Made by a program: the position numbers and the translations under genes. From Cyathus striatus (lineage: Eukaryota; Basidiomycota; Agaricomycetes; Agaricales; Nidulariaceae), in NCBI GenBank assembly GCA_025738555.1, contig JAOVFP010000010.1, positions 1,054,001 to 1,118,000 of the forward strand: DNA of 64,000 nt, written 5' to 3'. The notes below the pieces were generated by a model. That model was given only the letters and a program-made list of their open reading frames with translations, was not told the DNA's origin and ran no database searches. Shown one piece after another: positions 11,787-22,805 of this stretch; the first letter of the stretch is position 1; each line of letters begins with the position of its first letter.

Positions 11787-13365
11787 CTATAGTTCCAACT
11801 TTACAATGTGTACATAGATTATGGCAAGAATGCTGGTACAGTCATCAACCATTACACGTGACAACAAAACTTGAAGTTGTGATTCCACATTATCTAGTAC
11901 ATATTCTACTATAAAAATTGTACATATGGATAGATATAATCATATAGAATCACTTTGTATAATTTTTACCGTGCTGTGTTTTAGCAGGGAACAAACATTC
12001 GCAAAATAGTTGAGGGGACTGGATTTTGATCAAAACCACGTGGCGTGACAGCCGCTGATGGCAATACAGTTTATTACAAACATTTCAAAATTAAAGATTG
12101 CCGAAGTCCAGATCATTAATATAAACAAAACCTCCTTGTCTCGCAACACTGAGCACTTCAGATTTCTAGTGATATCAGAGAACATAGATGCATTTTACTC
12201 ATAAAAACATTTATACAGGTTTATTACATTGAATCATAGCTACTTATGCTATAAAAAAGTTAAATTAAGCACCTTTATTGAGTAATACATGCCATGTATT
12301 TTTTGGAAATCTCATGTTTAGGGTAACTCTCCAACTTAATTTATATGTCATATATCTATTTCAATATATACCTGTAAAAATACTGTTGGAACTCATTACT
12401 GGGATACTAGGCCTAAAAATACAAAAAGAATTGTAGTAATAGCCATAGATTTGACGTTAGGAGAAGTCAATCAGTTGGGTTTGTCACGTTGGGTGGTGTG
12501 TCACGTTGGGTGGTTGATGACTGTAATATTAATGCAATAGAGACGAACGTCGGGGGGTGTTTCAACACTTCGCGACGCGCGTCCGCGTCAGCCGTGTTTG
12601 GTTTGAAAGGTTATGAAACAAATAATTGACAAAGCCAGCTCAGCTTCAGAAAGCATGTGACCGGTCTCGATGAGCTGGTGCAATGGCTACCCTTACTAGT
12701 CCCTTACTCGGCATATCTCGTACACCGCATTCGGTACAGATCCGTAATCGAGATATAACAATCGGCACAAGACTGCTAAATCCACCCTGACGTTGGGGTA
12801 CTAGGGGAATTTTCGCTTATCTTCTTGACATCCTCTTTTTAAAAATATGTATCGGTGCCTACAGCTGCATAAGTATTTGCTGAGTATTGCCTAGCGACGT
12901 ATTTACGGGGTCTTATCAAGGAGTTTTCGTTGCCTGTTCTTCGTATCAAATGTAACATAGGTAGTAATCGCATTATCTTCAACATTAGGCTACTCATGGT
13001 ATAGAGGTTAGGCCCCCAACCGAAGCATGTCCCAATATACATGCTTTATTTGGCAAGGCCTAACTTGATCGTCGTCTACCGAGGAATCCCTGTGGCCAAC
13101 CTGTGGGAACCAGTAGCCCAGGGAATGCATTATATAAGTACACAAGTACTATATACTTTGGCACCTCAGTGGCTTCTCGGTATAAGCATGCGAAGAGATA
13201 CTCCCAAAACAATCCCAAAATTCCAAGAGGCGATTATGTGCGCCAGGGTAAACGGAGCGAGCAGGCGGTATACTTATACGCCTCCACACCGCCTCAACCG
13301 AATCTATATAAAGCGTGTTCATTATTCTCCTTCAATGCTTTTCCACTTGGCCCCCAAGCTCCGAC
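11787..13365. other. Intergenic, no gene recognised
   Basis: AT-rich to about 12.45 kb, then mixed composition. A block at about 12775-12870 (CCACCCTGACGTTGGGGTACTAG and following) resembles the 3' flank of the secreted-protein gene near 63718-63800, so it is a dispersed low-copy repeat. Short ORFs lack motifs. Confidence 0.45.
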
Positions 13366-13368
13366 ACG

Positions 13369-14565
13369 ATGACTGGCGAAAGCGCTGGGCAGCATCTTCT
13401 GATGCGCCAGTGTATCTCTAGTAAGTTCTGTCATGCTCTATAGCCGCTTAAGGTAACCACTAAACGTGAGCTGCCACCGCTGCCAGTTGCTGGATTGATG
13501 GTTTTGCTTTTGGATTTCGTCATATGTTTTGAGGACGAATATAAACACCTTTGGAAGTGAGTAAAGTGCCGTTACGACCATACATCTATAGCTAACGCGT
13601 CTCAGAGCACCTCCCTTCCCTACCAAGCGAATATATTTCTTACTTAGATATGTTCCGCTTCCTGTTCAGATGTATGTTTCCGATCGATGCCCTCCTCGTT
13701 ATCACTTTTTCCCATTGAACAGGAGGTTATTCAGGACCAGCGTTTACTCGTTATTAGGCCCACTCTCAAAGCCACCAATTTCTCAACGTGACTGCTTCAT
13801 GTGGTTTAACATACAGATGTCCTTTGCGCAGTTAACCATCACACTTACTAGTACCGTTTTATTTCTAAGAGGTACGCCCTTAGCGTCTGTAGATCATACT
13901 TTCTACTTATACATTTATAAGCGTATGCTTTATACAATCGAAGTCAAAAGATGGGCTTGTTCTTACTGGCTTTGTTTGCGATGGATAATTCGCAGTCCAC
14001 AGCAATGTGCGTTCGGGCCCAAAAGAGGCTCACTTTCGACGAGCGATGCGTCGCTAGTGACGATACGTATGATCCTTATATATACGCGTAAGTGTCCTCA
14101 AATGTTCCTTCCAATATAATTGCTTATTGTTCTGTTTTAGAACGTCAGTAATAGTAACGCAGGCCATAATTTGGTGGCTGACTTGGAGGAAGAGGTCGTT
14201 GGCAAAAAAGTTGCAGATTCCGTTGGTGAGGGCTGCAATTCGAGACGGAGCATGGACGTTTGCGGGTATAGCTAGTATGTATAAGAGCTTTACTTACAGA
14301 GCCCCATTATCTGATTGCTTGGTAGTGCTCGTCGGTGTGACTATACCTTACAGCTGTGCTGTCGAAGTGGCCTCTGAGATTATGTTGCTGTAAGGTTTCC
14401 TATTTCACCATCACAGCTCATTTCACTAATGCCGAGCTCTCCCTTAGATTACCAATGATTATGCATTCCATCGTCGTAAGAAGCATTCTTCTATCCCTAA
14501 CACATTCACCCCATTCCGTTTATAAAGGGCTGTCGTGTAATTATCAACATGCAGAAGATTCCAGG
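13369..14565 (+). CDS. DUF6533-like multi-pass membrane protein
   Basis: Exons separated by short GT-AG introns give hydrophobic LPVAGLMVLLLDFVICFEDE with EYKHLWK (about 13480-13557), YVPLPVQM (after about 13648), CFMWFNIQMSFAQLTITLTS with TVLFLR (to about 13871), YALYNRSQKMGLFLLALFA (from about 13920), then WLTWRKRSLAKKLQIPLVRA and AIRDGAWTFAG (about 14185-14270). This is the layout of the DUF6533 and related membrane families of Agaricomycetes: an acidic-aromatic N-terminal helix, LLRVYALY at the end of one helix, and a P-L-x-RDG segment before the last helices. The function of that family is unknown. The first exon is uncertain: ATG 13369 is a candidate, but its phase does not fit simply. 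Homologous copies lie on the minus strand at 40.6-44.6 kb. Confidence 0.6.
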
Positions 14566-14857
14566 TGAACAGGCACCTGCTTCCTGTGAGGTTGGCCCAG
14601 AGTTTCCGGACTTCGAACGGGAGCTGGCAATGCATACTATGCCGGTTTCAGAAGAGTGTCCAGGTCCCAGCGTAACATGCATTTCAGAAGATATAACTTC
14701 CTACGTACATACCAACTAATTTAGGTTTCATATTCCATAATAATGAGTCTCGATTATGTAGAAATCAAAATGCAAATGAGAGCTATCGACATTCCGTGTG
14801 TGACGTGAAAGTCCAAGTGAGTTGAAGTAAACCAGTAACAGATACAAAATCGAGGCA

Positions 14858-15045
14858 CTAAGCGTCAATCTGGAAAAAGGGACTCCAGTTTCCAGAATCA
14901 CCAAATACTAAGTTCAGACAACGATCAATTTGCGATCCTAACGACGAAAACCGGAACTCACGAGTGATTTGGTATTGCACAGGGGGAACAACAGGGACAG
15001 TAAAGTTCACACTTCCTGACAGGACCCCCGAATATCCCTATAGAA
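14858..15045 (-). pseudogene. C-terminal fragment of a Kre9/KNH-like secreted protein
   Basis: On the minus strand the sequence reads SGSVNFTVPVVPPVQYQIT, a GTGAGT donor, an intron ending ...gaacttag, then VFGDSGNWSPFFQIDA and TAG at 14858-14860. It is homologous to exons 2-3 of the intact KNH-like gene at 25231-25711, including the intron position. Exon 1 with the signal peptide is absent, so this is a truncated duplicate. Confidence 0.7.
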
Positions 15046-15300
15046 GTTAGTTGAAAATTTTTCGAAATTTGGTCATTTTTGTCCGGACAATATATCGCGA
15101 ATTTTGTCCGGAATGTGTCTATGTTGGGGTCCGAAGCCGATTTTTGTCCGGGTTTTATGTTCTAACTTCAAAAAAATCATGTTTCCTTTATTTACCATGT
15201 AATAACGTCTCTAGCCACGAATACAACATATTTACTGCTAAGTAAGTGTAAAATTATTGCAAGAGAACAAGAGGCAGCCAGCAGACTTCATAGGGAGATA

Positions 15301-16190
15301 CTACTCCTCCTTATCGGTCAAAATCCCCCCTCGTGCATTGAAAACTTTCAATGCAGCAGTAAGCAGCCTTTCTTGTGATTTAAAGTTCCTGAACATGCTC
15401 ATAGTAAGGTAGCTATTATCCAATACCAAGCCATGGTTATTCTGTATGATAACGGAAGAAGTAGGGAGAGCCATTAGGAACTGAATGGAAGTAATAAGCT
15501 GGAAATAATTTGTATCCAAAAGAGCTGTTGCCTGCGGAATAGTGCTGAAGGTATTTGCAATAGAATTCTCGAAGACTTGAACACCAAGTTTTGAAATAGT
15601 GGAAACAGATGATGAGTCCGTTATAGAAGCATACTTTCCGTGTTTGCCTCCAGTTTTCGAGTACATTGACATCGCTATAAAGAATTTATTTTACTCCATT
15701 GTACGTTGAATGAATTTTCGTTTAATTAATGCCTAGACAGAAGCCATAAGTCAGAATTGTTGTAATCATACAATGTAATTAGTACTGACCTGGTTCGCTG
15801 ACCTCTCCGCAATGACAGCAGCATTAGCTACGTTTCCTGAGGTGGGGACTGATGCTGAAGTCCATCAATGATTCCTTCTCGACCTCCCATAGCAGATTCC
15901 CTCCACCGATGTGCACATTCAAGTCCAGTACCCACTCCACGCTCGTCTTGCTGTTCCTTCAACACCCTCTCCATTTCGCGTTGAATGTCAACTTTTGTCT
16001 GTTCTGCTTCTGTGCATTTGACATTGGAATGCCCTCCGAACTGTCGAGTGCGAACACCTTGGGCAGCTTGCTTAGTTTGGTTTTGATATCGTAGAGCACA
16101 AGAAAAAAGACTCGAAATGCAACTGGTAGTGGGGAAATTTCACTGAGATTTAGTAGGGGTAGGTACAGGAAATTTATAGACGACACAAAA
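15301..16190 (-). CDS. Unrecognised ORFs, possibly one spliced gene
   Basis: Minus-strand ORFs at 15301-15672 (123 codons, ending GGILTDKEE) and about 15860-16186 have coding-like composition. A GTCAGT donor near 15785 could join the upstream segment (QREMERVLKEQQDERGVGTG) towards the downstream ORF. No domain is recognisable, and nothing supports a start or a product. It may be a decayed gene or an unannotated fungal family. Confidence 0.3.
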
Positions 16191-16729
16191 ACAGCTTTAC
16201 TCTATGAGAAAAAGGTGGTACGTGGATTAGGATGGACTAGCACATAATATTTGAATAGAGAAAAATTAAAATGGCCAAGTGGTCGATGTAGAGGGGCGTG
16301 ATAGAATAGGGATGAATTGAGATGAGCACTAGTAGACACAGCTAGACACAGCTACATGCGAGTCAAGTGCACATTTCTATTGCGGACAGGGTGTCGTCAG
16401 AGCACTTAGTGCACATTGCTATACCCTTAGTTACTGGTGTATATTGAGGCATTGGTCGGAGCTCGGTAGGCAGTGTTTAAAAGCAGACAGTAAGGGGAGA
16501 GCGGGACGGCACATGGATAGTGAAGGCTGGAAAGCGCAAACGACGGTTCGATGACTGCGGGTTCCATAGGGTTACATAATATTATCTGGTGAGGTAATCA
16601 ATAAATCGCGTGAGTTAATATAAAGATCAGACCTAAGTATCTGTTGTCTATCTGTCCAGATTTGGTCCGGATACCAGTCGAGGAAGCTCTTGTTGAAGAT
16701 ATGAGTATCGATCCACATATTTGAAGAGG

Positions 16730-16965
16730 ATGAAAACCGGTAGGTGGTTTCCACTCAACGAAGAAATTGTGCGAGTGGCCGGCACATCCGTCCGACCTCC
16801 AGATCCTAGTGAGCTCGCATTAGAGGTGAACTGAGGCGTAATACGAAGCTGATATTCTCTGAGTGTAGGTTCGACATTTATGTACGATGTAACAAATGAA
16901 ATGTCATGTGAATGACAGCGTGTAAGCAATGAGGTACGGAGATGAAAAGTATGAAAACCGTATTT
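16730..16965 (-). repeat. One copy of a dispersed duplicated segment (partner at 59560-59800)
   Basis: Read in reverse complement, this stretch matches 59560-59800 on the plus strand. Shared words include ACACGCTGTC, ATAAATGTCG, TTCACCTCTAAT, AGGATCTGGAGGTC, TTTCTTCGTTGAGTGG and CCACCTACCGGTTTTCATCC. Both read an ORF segment (TRTISSLSG.HLPVFILF), so it may be a shared exon of an unknown gene. Its outer limits are not sharp. Confidence 0.65.
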
Positions 16966-17187
16966 TTGTGGTGCAGACAAAATGCGTGCTCTACAATATT
17001 GACCATTATTGAAGTTTGTATAGAGTCACTGCTTGTGTATCTCTGACTGGGGGTAAAATTGCGTGAGGAATGAGGAGGTTCGACCAAGGTTCAACGTTCG
17101 ATGGTTGTGGACGGTAACACGGATCATGTATTTGGCAACACCCATTCAGCCAAACAATGTTTCTGTTGGTGTTGGCAATTAAGGCCT

Positions 17188-18876
17188 AATTAGGGGCAGG
17201 CTCCTAAAACCAGCACGCTCGTATCTCGCTACAACCTCCTTAGGTAAACAGAGTCAAATATTTGCTTAAGGCAAATAAACCTAAGGGAGGTTCTGCTCGA
17301 TAGAGCGGCTGGCACTTGTCGCTGCCGACGTTTCCCCGCAGACCCTTTCCATCAACAGGGAAATCGACGGCAGCACATTCCGCTTTCCCACCTCTTACCT
17401 ACTCGCGCTCACAAACACAATACTTAATCTACAATTATCTGAGCCTCATGCTCTCTACCTACTTACTCTCAAGCACACAAATAATTTAATTTTGGTCTGG
17501 CTTCGGTTATTCTTGTTGACTGTAGTACTTGTAGTAATGTTGAGTAATACATAGAACAAACTATATTTTGAAAGTTATTGGCTAATACACATCTAACTGA
17601 AGTGAAGTGAAATATTAAAAACTAAGCAAACCTACACTCCTGATGTTCCATAGTCTACAAACAATTAGGCAGTCAAATAACTGAATGATAGTTGCCTGAA
17701 TGGCTCAGGCCCAGGCTCCATAGTATATATCTAAAAAAGAATTTCATCAATCACACTTGTAAATCTGTGAAGAAAGACTTACAATATATTTAACTGAAAG
17801 GCATAATGCATATTTACCTGTGAAGATAATCAGAATACTGTGCTACCATATTCAATTCGCCACCCTTGGTAGTGCATTACATGCCCAACCAATAGATACG
17901 TTCGGCACTTCAAGATTTTTAGTGTTACATATCAAAATTTTCGGCAGGTCAAGTAATTTTAGTGTAACATGTACCTTTAATTACGAAGTCTTGAATTCTG
18001 GTAGATAAGTAGCGGTCTTATTTCGATAAACATGGCATAATTATATGATATATCATGAGAGCTATCGTTCAATTCTCTAGATGCGCAGTTGCTTTATATC
18101 TTTGTATCATGTAGTCTTCAGCCATTACAACCATCGAATATTTTATATAATTATGAAGTGTCCCCAACAAGACTTACATGATTACTTACACCTTACAACG
18201 TCATCTTATTGTGACGGAACTGGTAGCCTGTATATGACTGGTTGTAGGTAGTGTGATTGACAAGGGCCGTGCAATTTTTGACCTACTACCTGCTCAACTA
18301 TGGCGGCCAGATGGCGGCGCAGTACAATGCGCAGTCTATTTCAACCATAGCACACTCCATATTGCTACCAATACATCAAACTACACTAATGTTCCACAAT
18401 AGCTTGTAAGGTAGTTTAGATACAATACAGACATTGAAAACAAAAAATTTGAAATATTCAGCACGTCTCTTTCAGATGTGTTACTTACCCTTAAATTTCG
18501 ACATACTCGGCAGGTGCGTTACCCATTATTGCCAAATTGAATATGTTAGTATAGTAATTCAATCAAGATCAAAATTAAATTATTTGTGTGCTTGAGAGTA
18601 AGTAGGTAGAGAGCATGAGGCTCAGATAATTGTAGATTAAGTATTGTGTTTGTGAGCGCGAGTAGGTAAGAGGTGGGAAAGCGGAATGTGCTGCCGTCGA
18701 TTTCCCTGTTGATGGAAAGGGTCTGCGGGGAAACGTCGGCAGCGACAAGTGCCAGCTGCTCTATCGAGCAGAACCTCCCTTAGGTTTATTTGCCTTAAGC
18801 AAATATTTGACTCTGTTTACCTAAGGAGGTTGTAGTGAGACACGAGCATGCTGGTTTTAGGAGCCTGAATTAGGGG
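17188..18876. mobile_element. MULE-type TIR element, 1671 bp, 298-bp TIRs, 9-bp target duplication
   Basis: The arms 17197-17494 and 18570-18867 are inverted copies differing at only 4 of 298 positions. Termini are CAGGCTCC...GGAGCCTG. The element is flanked by a perfect 9-bp direct repeat AATTAGGGG (17188-17196 and 18868-18876). Long TIRs and a 9-bp duplication are typical of Mutator-like elements. There is no transposase ORF inside, so it is non-autonomous. The interior contains an older mariner-type MITE. Low arm divergence suggests a fairly recent insertion into the hAT element. Confidence 0.85.
17836..18556. mobile_element. Old mariner-type MITE nested in the MULE-type element
   Basis: This 717-bp sequence (17838-18554) is homologous along its length to the MITE at 48845-49556. 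It has decayed inverted ends (CTGTGCTACCATATTCAATT...AATTGAATATGTTAGTATAG), flanking TA dinucleotides and many internal inserted GTTAC/CGGCA words. It is clearly more diverged than its partner, so it entered the MULE-type element long before that element jumped here. Confidence 0.7.
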
Positions 18877-18956
18877 CAGATTTTTTTGCTAAGGCTTAAG
18901 ACCTAATAACAGGCCTTAATTAAGGCTTTATTTAAGGCTTAAATTACGGTATTACG

Positions 18957-21900
18957 TCAGCCATCAAAATCATCACCTGACCCTTCTAACTCCCCATCAT
19001 CCGGTGTCGGGTCCTCATCTGCTGCTTCGTCTGCAAGCAGCTCCATCAAACGTGCTTCCTCTGTGTATGCCTGTCGCCTACGAAACCTCCTCGTCTGCTC
19101 TTCGACATCCACCTCATTCCTTTCCCCAAACAGGAGCTCAAGTGAGCGCGGCAACAGTCTGGATCTCTGGGAACCATACATTGCTGTGAGTACTGTTTCT
19201 TCTTCATTGGAATCGTTTTCTTCCCTTTCTTTTTGGACCCATTTTCGCATTTCCTTTCTCCATCCCTTACGAGAGCTAACTAATCCTGTTTGTACTTCTG
19301 CAGGTTCTCCCTCGGTCTCATCGGCCTCACCTTCGCCAATGTATTCCACAACGTCAGCATACCGTGGCACAGATAAAAGCTCTGCAACGTTTGCGTCATC
19401 GTGATTTTGGCGCTTTGAGTGATCCTGAGTCAACCCCGTGGCCTTATGAGATGCACGAATGTCTGCCCCCACCTATCAGGATAGATTATTATGGCTGAAC
19501 TAGTATGTTTCAATATCTACACTTACCTTTGCCATTTTTTCAAGTTTCTGCAGCTTCAGTCGATTGCGCAGCCTCGTCTTCTTTATTTTGAGGTCAGAAA
19601 AACTTCGCTCCAGCCCCGCCTGGTTTACTGACATCCCAAGCAGGAGGATGGCGAAGTCAGCAAGTTCAGCAACTCTAGTGGTTTTTTTGAGTACAGTCCA
19701 CACGTTGATGGGATCGGTGCCCTCGAAGAAAAATGTTGTAAGCCTTTTGTTTTAACTTCCTCACACAATCCACTTTGACTCGAAGCGCACTTCTGATATA
19801 CCAGCAGCTCCCTCGCACCCTCTCACCACACACCCTCTCATTCTTGCCACGCATTGCCACTACCCTGAACATAGCTGCTATATATATAGCTCTTGTGCTT
19901 ATCGTCGCCACGCACACCCGCTACACCACCCAGCACATCCTCGGCATCGACATATACTCTCGCTATCCACACATAGCTCTCGTGCTCATCATCACCACAC
20001 ATGCCATGTGCTCATACTGCCCGCTCATCCTTGGCATTGGTGCATATCTGCTGTGCGTATAGTTGTTCATCACATACATACACATGCACACCCACTACTT
20101 CACACACAGCCATTCCGTGCACACCCATCCGCTCCCCCACTACCCCAAGCGTGGCATTGCGATGTGCACCCACCACTCCCCACGCACACCCACTTCCTCG
20201 CTGCCCCGAGTGTTGATTGCGATGCGCACCCACTACCTCATGCACAGCCACTACGCACATAGCTCCACTCTTCCCCTTCCTCACTGCCCCGAGTGTTGAT
20301 TGCGATGTGCACCCGCTACTTCATGCATGGCCACTATGCACATAGCTCCACTCTTCCTCTCTCACAACGAAAGCAACAAGACTCACATGGACTGACTGAT
20401 GCGCCCCCTTGTTCGTACTGAAGTCTTCAAAGGCGCCAGTTCCACTCATGTACGCAACAAATGCAGTTGAAACATCTCTCTCCTTTTGTAGCTTGAGCTC
20501 ATTGTAAGCATCGGCTTCGGACTCAGAGCGGGGGGTCTTTGGAGGGCGTGATCGAACACACCTATATATCTACATATCATGTTGTCAGAATGGGGAGTTC
20601 ATAGGTAGTTGATACATACCTGTATAAGCAACGTATTCAGTGAAAATGGATTGATTTCAGCCTTCAGTCCAAAACGTGCAAGCCCTTCGAATGGATTAAG
20701 AATGAGTGCTAGAACAAACATGGGTTGATCCAGTGCTTTCCAGTGCTTTTCAACCCTAGCCATCATTCCTTCCGCAACTTCGGTATTGTTATGCTTCCTG
20801 AAATAGAGGTATATACCTGCAAAGGTTAAGAGAGCCTGATCAGGGCGGAAGGTGTCTGTCTGGTTGGTATTGATACCAAGGCATACTGGTTCAAGATCGT
20901 CAACAACACTCTTGAGGCGCTTCCAAAAAGAGCTATCATCAACAAGGTCACAATAACCATTAGCTTCTCGTTCCAGCTTTTCTCGCTTACGCCGGTTCTT
21001 CTCAGCTCCAACCTGTGCATCCACTATCTCTGCCCTTCTTGAGAGTACAGCTCGTCACATGGAATCCTTCAAATCGCATAACCGATCAAATGCGACAAAA
21101 TGAGTGGTCCAACGAGTCATATTTGCAACAAGGAAGGCGAGAACTTTTCCAGGTGGTACTTCAGCCTGAGCTTCATCAAACAACACACGAACTCTTCCAT
21201 GGGACAGAATCCAGCCGATTAAGTCTGTTGCTTCTTCAACAGTAGCAGCAGCCTCCGTATTGATGGCAAAGTAGTCGCCAAGAATTAGCTGGAACTATAC
21301 ATTGATTGTAAGTGGTTATTTTCACATCTTAAGCATGTACTACTGACCTGATGTGCACAACATGGTGGACCAAACAGCCATGGACGACGTAATACAAGAT
21401 CCTTCCTTCCACACTGGCTTCCTCCATCGTTGTCACAACAAAACCCCACGACGTTTACACCATATGTCTCTTCAGCTGCATCAATCATTTTTTCGAAAGC
21501 ATCGCACATGGATGTGCCATCTTTTTTGTGTGCATTGGACAAGATCAGATCTGTAAGGAATGTCTGGGTAGCGTCAGACTATTATTCATAACACAAACTA
21601 ACACTGTTCTCACTTTTCCACCTACAGACAGATTAACACCGCTGATAGAGTTTCGAGAATCATCCTTCCAGCCATCAGAAGCTACAACTGCATACTGTCC
21701 AACCAATTGCTTCTTCACCCTCTTCTGTACTGCTTCATCCTCTGCATCAAGAAGTCGACCAGAGAGCTGTCTGCGAGATGGTGTGACTTTTCGTGCTGCT
21801 GTTCTTAACATAAAGAATAGCTCAACGACTTCAGGGTCTTCAACCCAGCGGAAAGGTAGGTTGGCTGATATAGTAGCCCTGAGAAATTGCCTCTCAATTG

Positions 21901-22433
21901 CATCCTTTTGCGTGTCATTGAATGGAAGGTCGATCCCTCGGCATGGCTTCAGTGTATCTTGTTTAAGTGTGGGGGCGCTGTCCTGATGAGCCCTCTTTCT
22001 CGCATCCTCTGATCCTTCCTCATGCTCTCGCCCATGCTTCACCGGCAGTAGCCCTCCACCTCCAGACTTCACATTCTCTGCTACTCTGCGTGCATATTTA
22101 GATGCATGAGGACATCCATTCTTCCCGCTCCGTCTGAGAATATGGGAAATCATAGACTCTTTAACACCGCAAACACCACCTACCCCATCTTCCATTGCTA
22201 TAATTAGATCCACATTAATTGATTGAAAATGTGTGAGAAGTATACAAGTATATGCCTTTTATAGCCCACGCCTGCAACTGAAGTTTTGCGTCTCCGTTGT
22301 CATCAAGTTCCACGGTCTCGTAATCGGGGCAATGCTTTTGAATACATCCAATACAGTGAGCACGATAATGAGAGCCATTCTGCTTCACACCCATGAGATA
22401 GTAGTCCCAAAGTGGACTTTTTTGAGGTGGCAT
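18957..22433 (-). pseudogene. hAT transposase, nearly intact, one premature TGA
   Basis: Minus strand, about seven exons. The N-terminus (22433) has a BED-like zinc-finger segment SPLWDYYLMGVKQNGSHY followed by HCIGC. Next come a DUF659-like region (LPFRWVEDPEVVELFFMLRT, VVASDGWKD), SNAHKKDGTSMCDAFEKMID, and the C-terminal hAT dimerisation motif RVAELADFAILLLGMSVNQA plus ERSFS (about 19600-19690). An acidic tail runs to the stop at 18957. The intron near 22210-22270 uses a GC-AG pair. The reading frame is broken by TGA at 21055-21057, between DLKDSM and RAVLSRRAEIVD, where CGA (Arg) fits. Unless read through, it is inactive. The intron at 19722-20386 is 665 bp and holds a minisatellite. Confidence 0.75.
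19800..20365. repeat. C-rich minisatellite inside an intron of the hAT transposase
   Basis: The intron of 19722-20386 is filled with CACCC/CACTAC-rich repeats. Two adjacent units of about 82 bp are clear at 20200-20283 and 20284-20365; both begin TGCCCCGAGTGTTGATTGCG and end in CACTCTTCC followed by CTCAC. Less regular units lie at 20085-20200 and 19860-20000. ORFs read across it are repetitive (HTHYFTHSHS-like) and are not genes. Confidence 0.8.
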
Positions 22434-22805
22434 GATGATCTATTGACGATGTCTGGCTAGCACTGACCTGTCTTGGAGTCTTGACAAAAATTGATCAAAA
22501 TTTCAATCATGTAATCATGATTGATTATCTAATCGGAGTTCAAACTTATGTTACGGTTAACTTAAGGCTTAGCATCATTGGTCATATTTGCTAAGGGTTA
22601 AGTTACAATGTTTTTAAGCCTTAAGTTAAGTTAAGGCCTAAGACCTAATGCCAACACTGTCAATGACAACAGACGCTGGTTGCATTTGGATTGCATCATT
22701 CTTGTTTTCAACTTCAGCTCCGTTTCACCAACGTCTCCCTGCAAGCTAGGCGCTACTTTCTTGCACCCCTGCTGATGCTACATTTATACAATTTCTATAA
22801 TGGGT

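Larger units (their letters stand above)
17169..22657 (-). mobile_element. hAT-type DNA transposon carrying a nested element
   Basis: The left end GTGTTGGCAATTAAGGCC and the right end ...CTAATGCCAACAC are inverted copies of a hAT-like terminus (GTGTTGGC). Subterminal zones at both ends are full of TTAAGGC/GCCTTAA words, as in hAT transposase-binding regions. Between them lies a minus-strand hAT transposase. A 1.67-kb MULE-type element sits near the left end. I could not see a clean 8-bp target duplication, so the exact ends are uncertain by a few bases. Confidence 0.75.

Noticed and set aside
19004..19404. Plus-strand ORFs of 61 and 113 codons
   Set aside because: Antisense to the acidic C-terminal tail of the hAT transposase.
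20000..20300. Overlapping ORFs of 70-90 codons on both strands
   Set aside because: They are readings of the intronic minisatellite; composition is purely repetitive (His/Pro/Thr).
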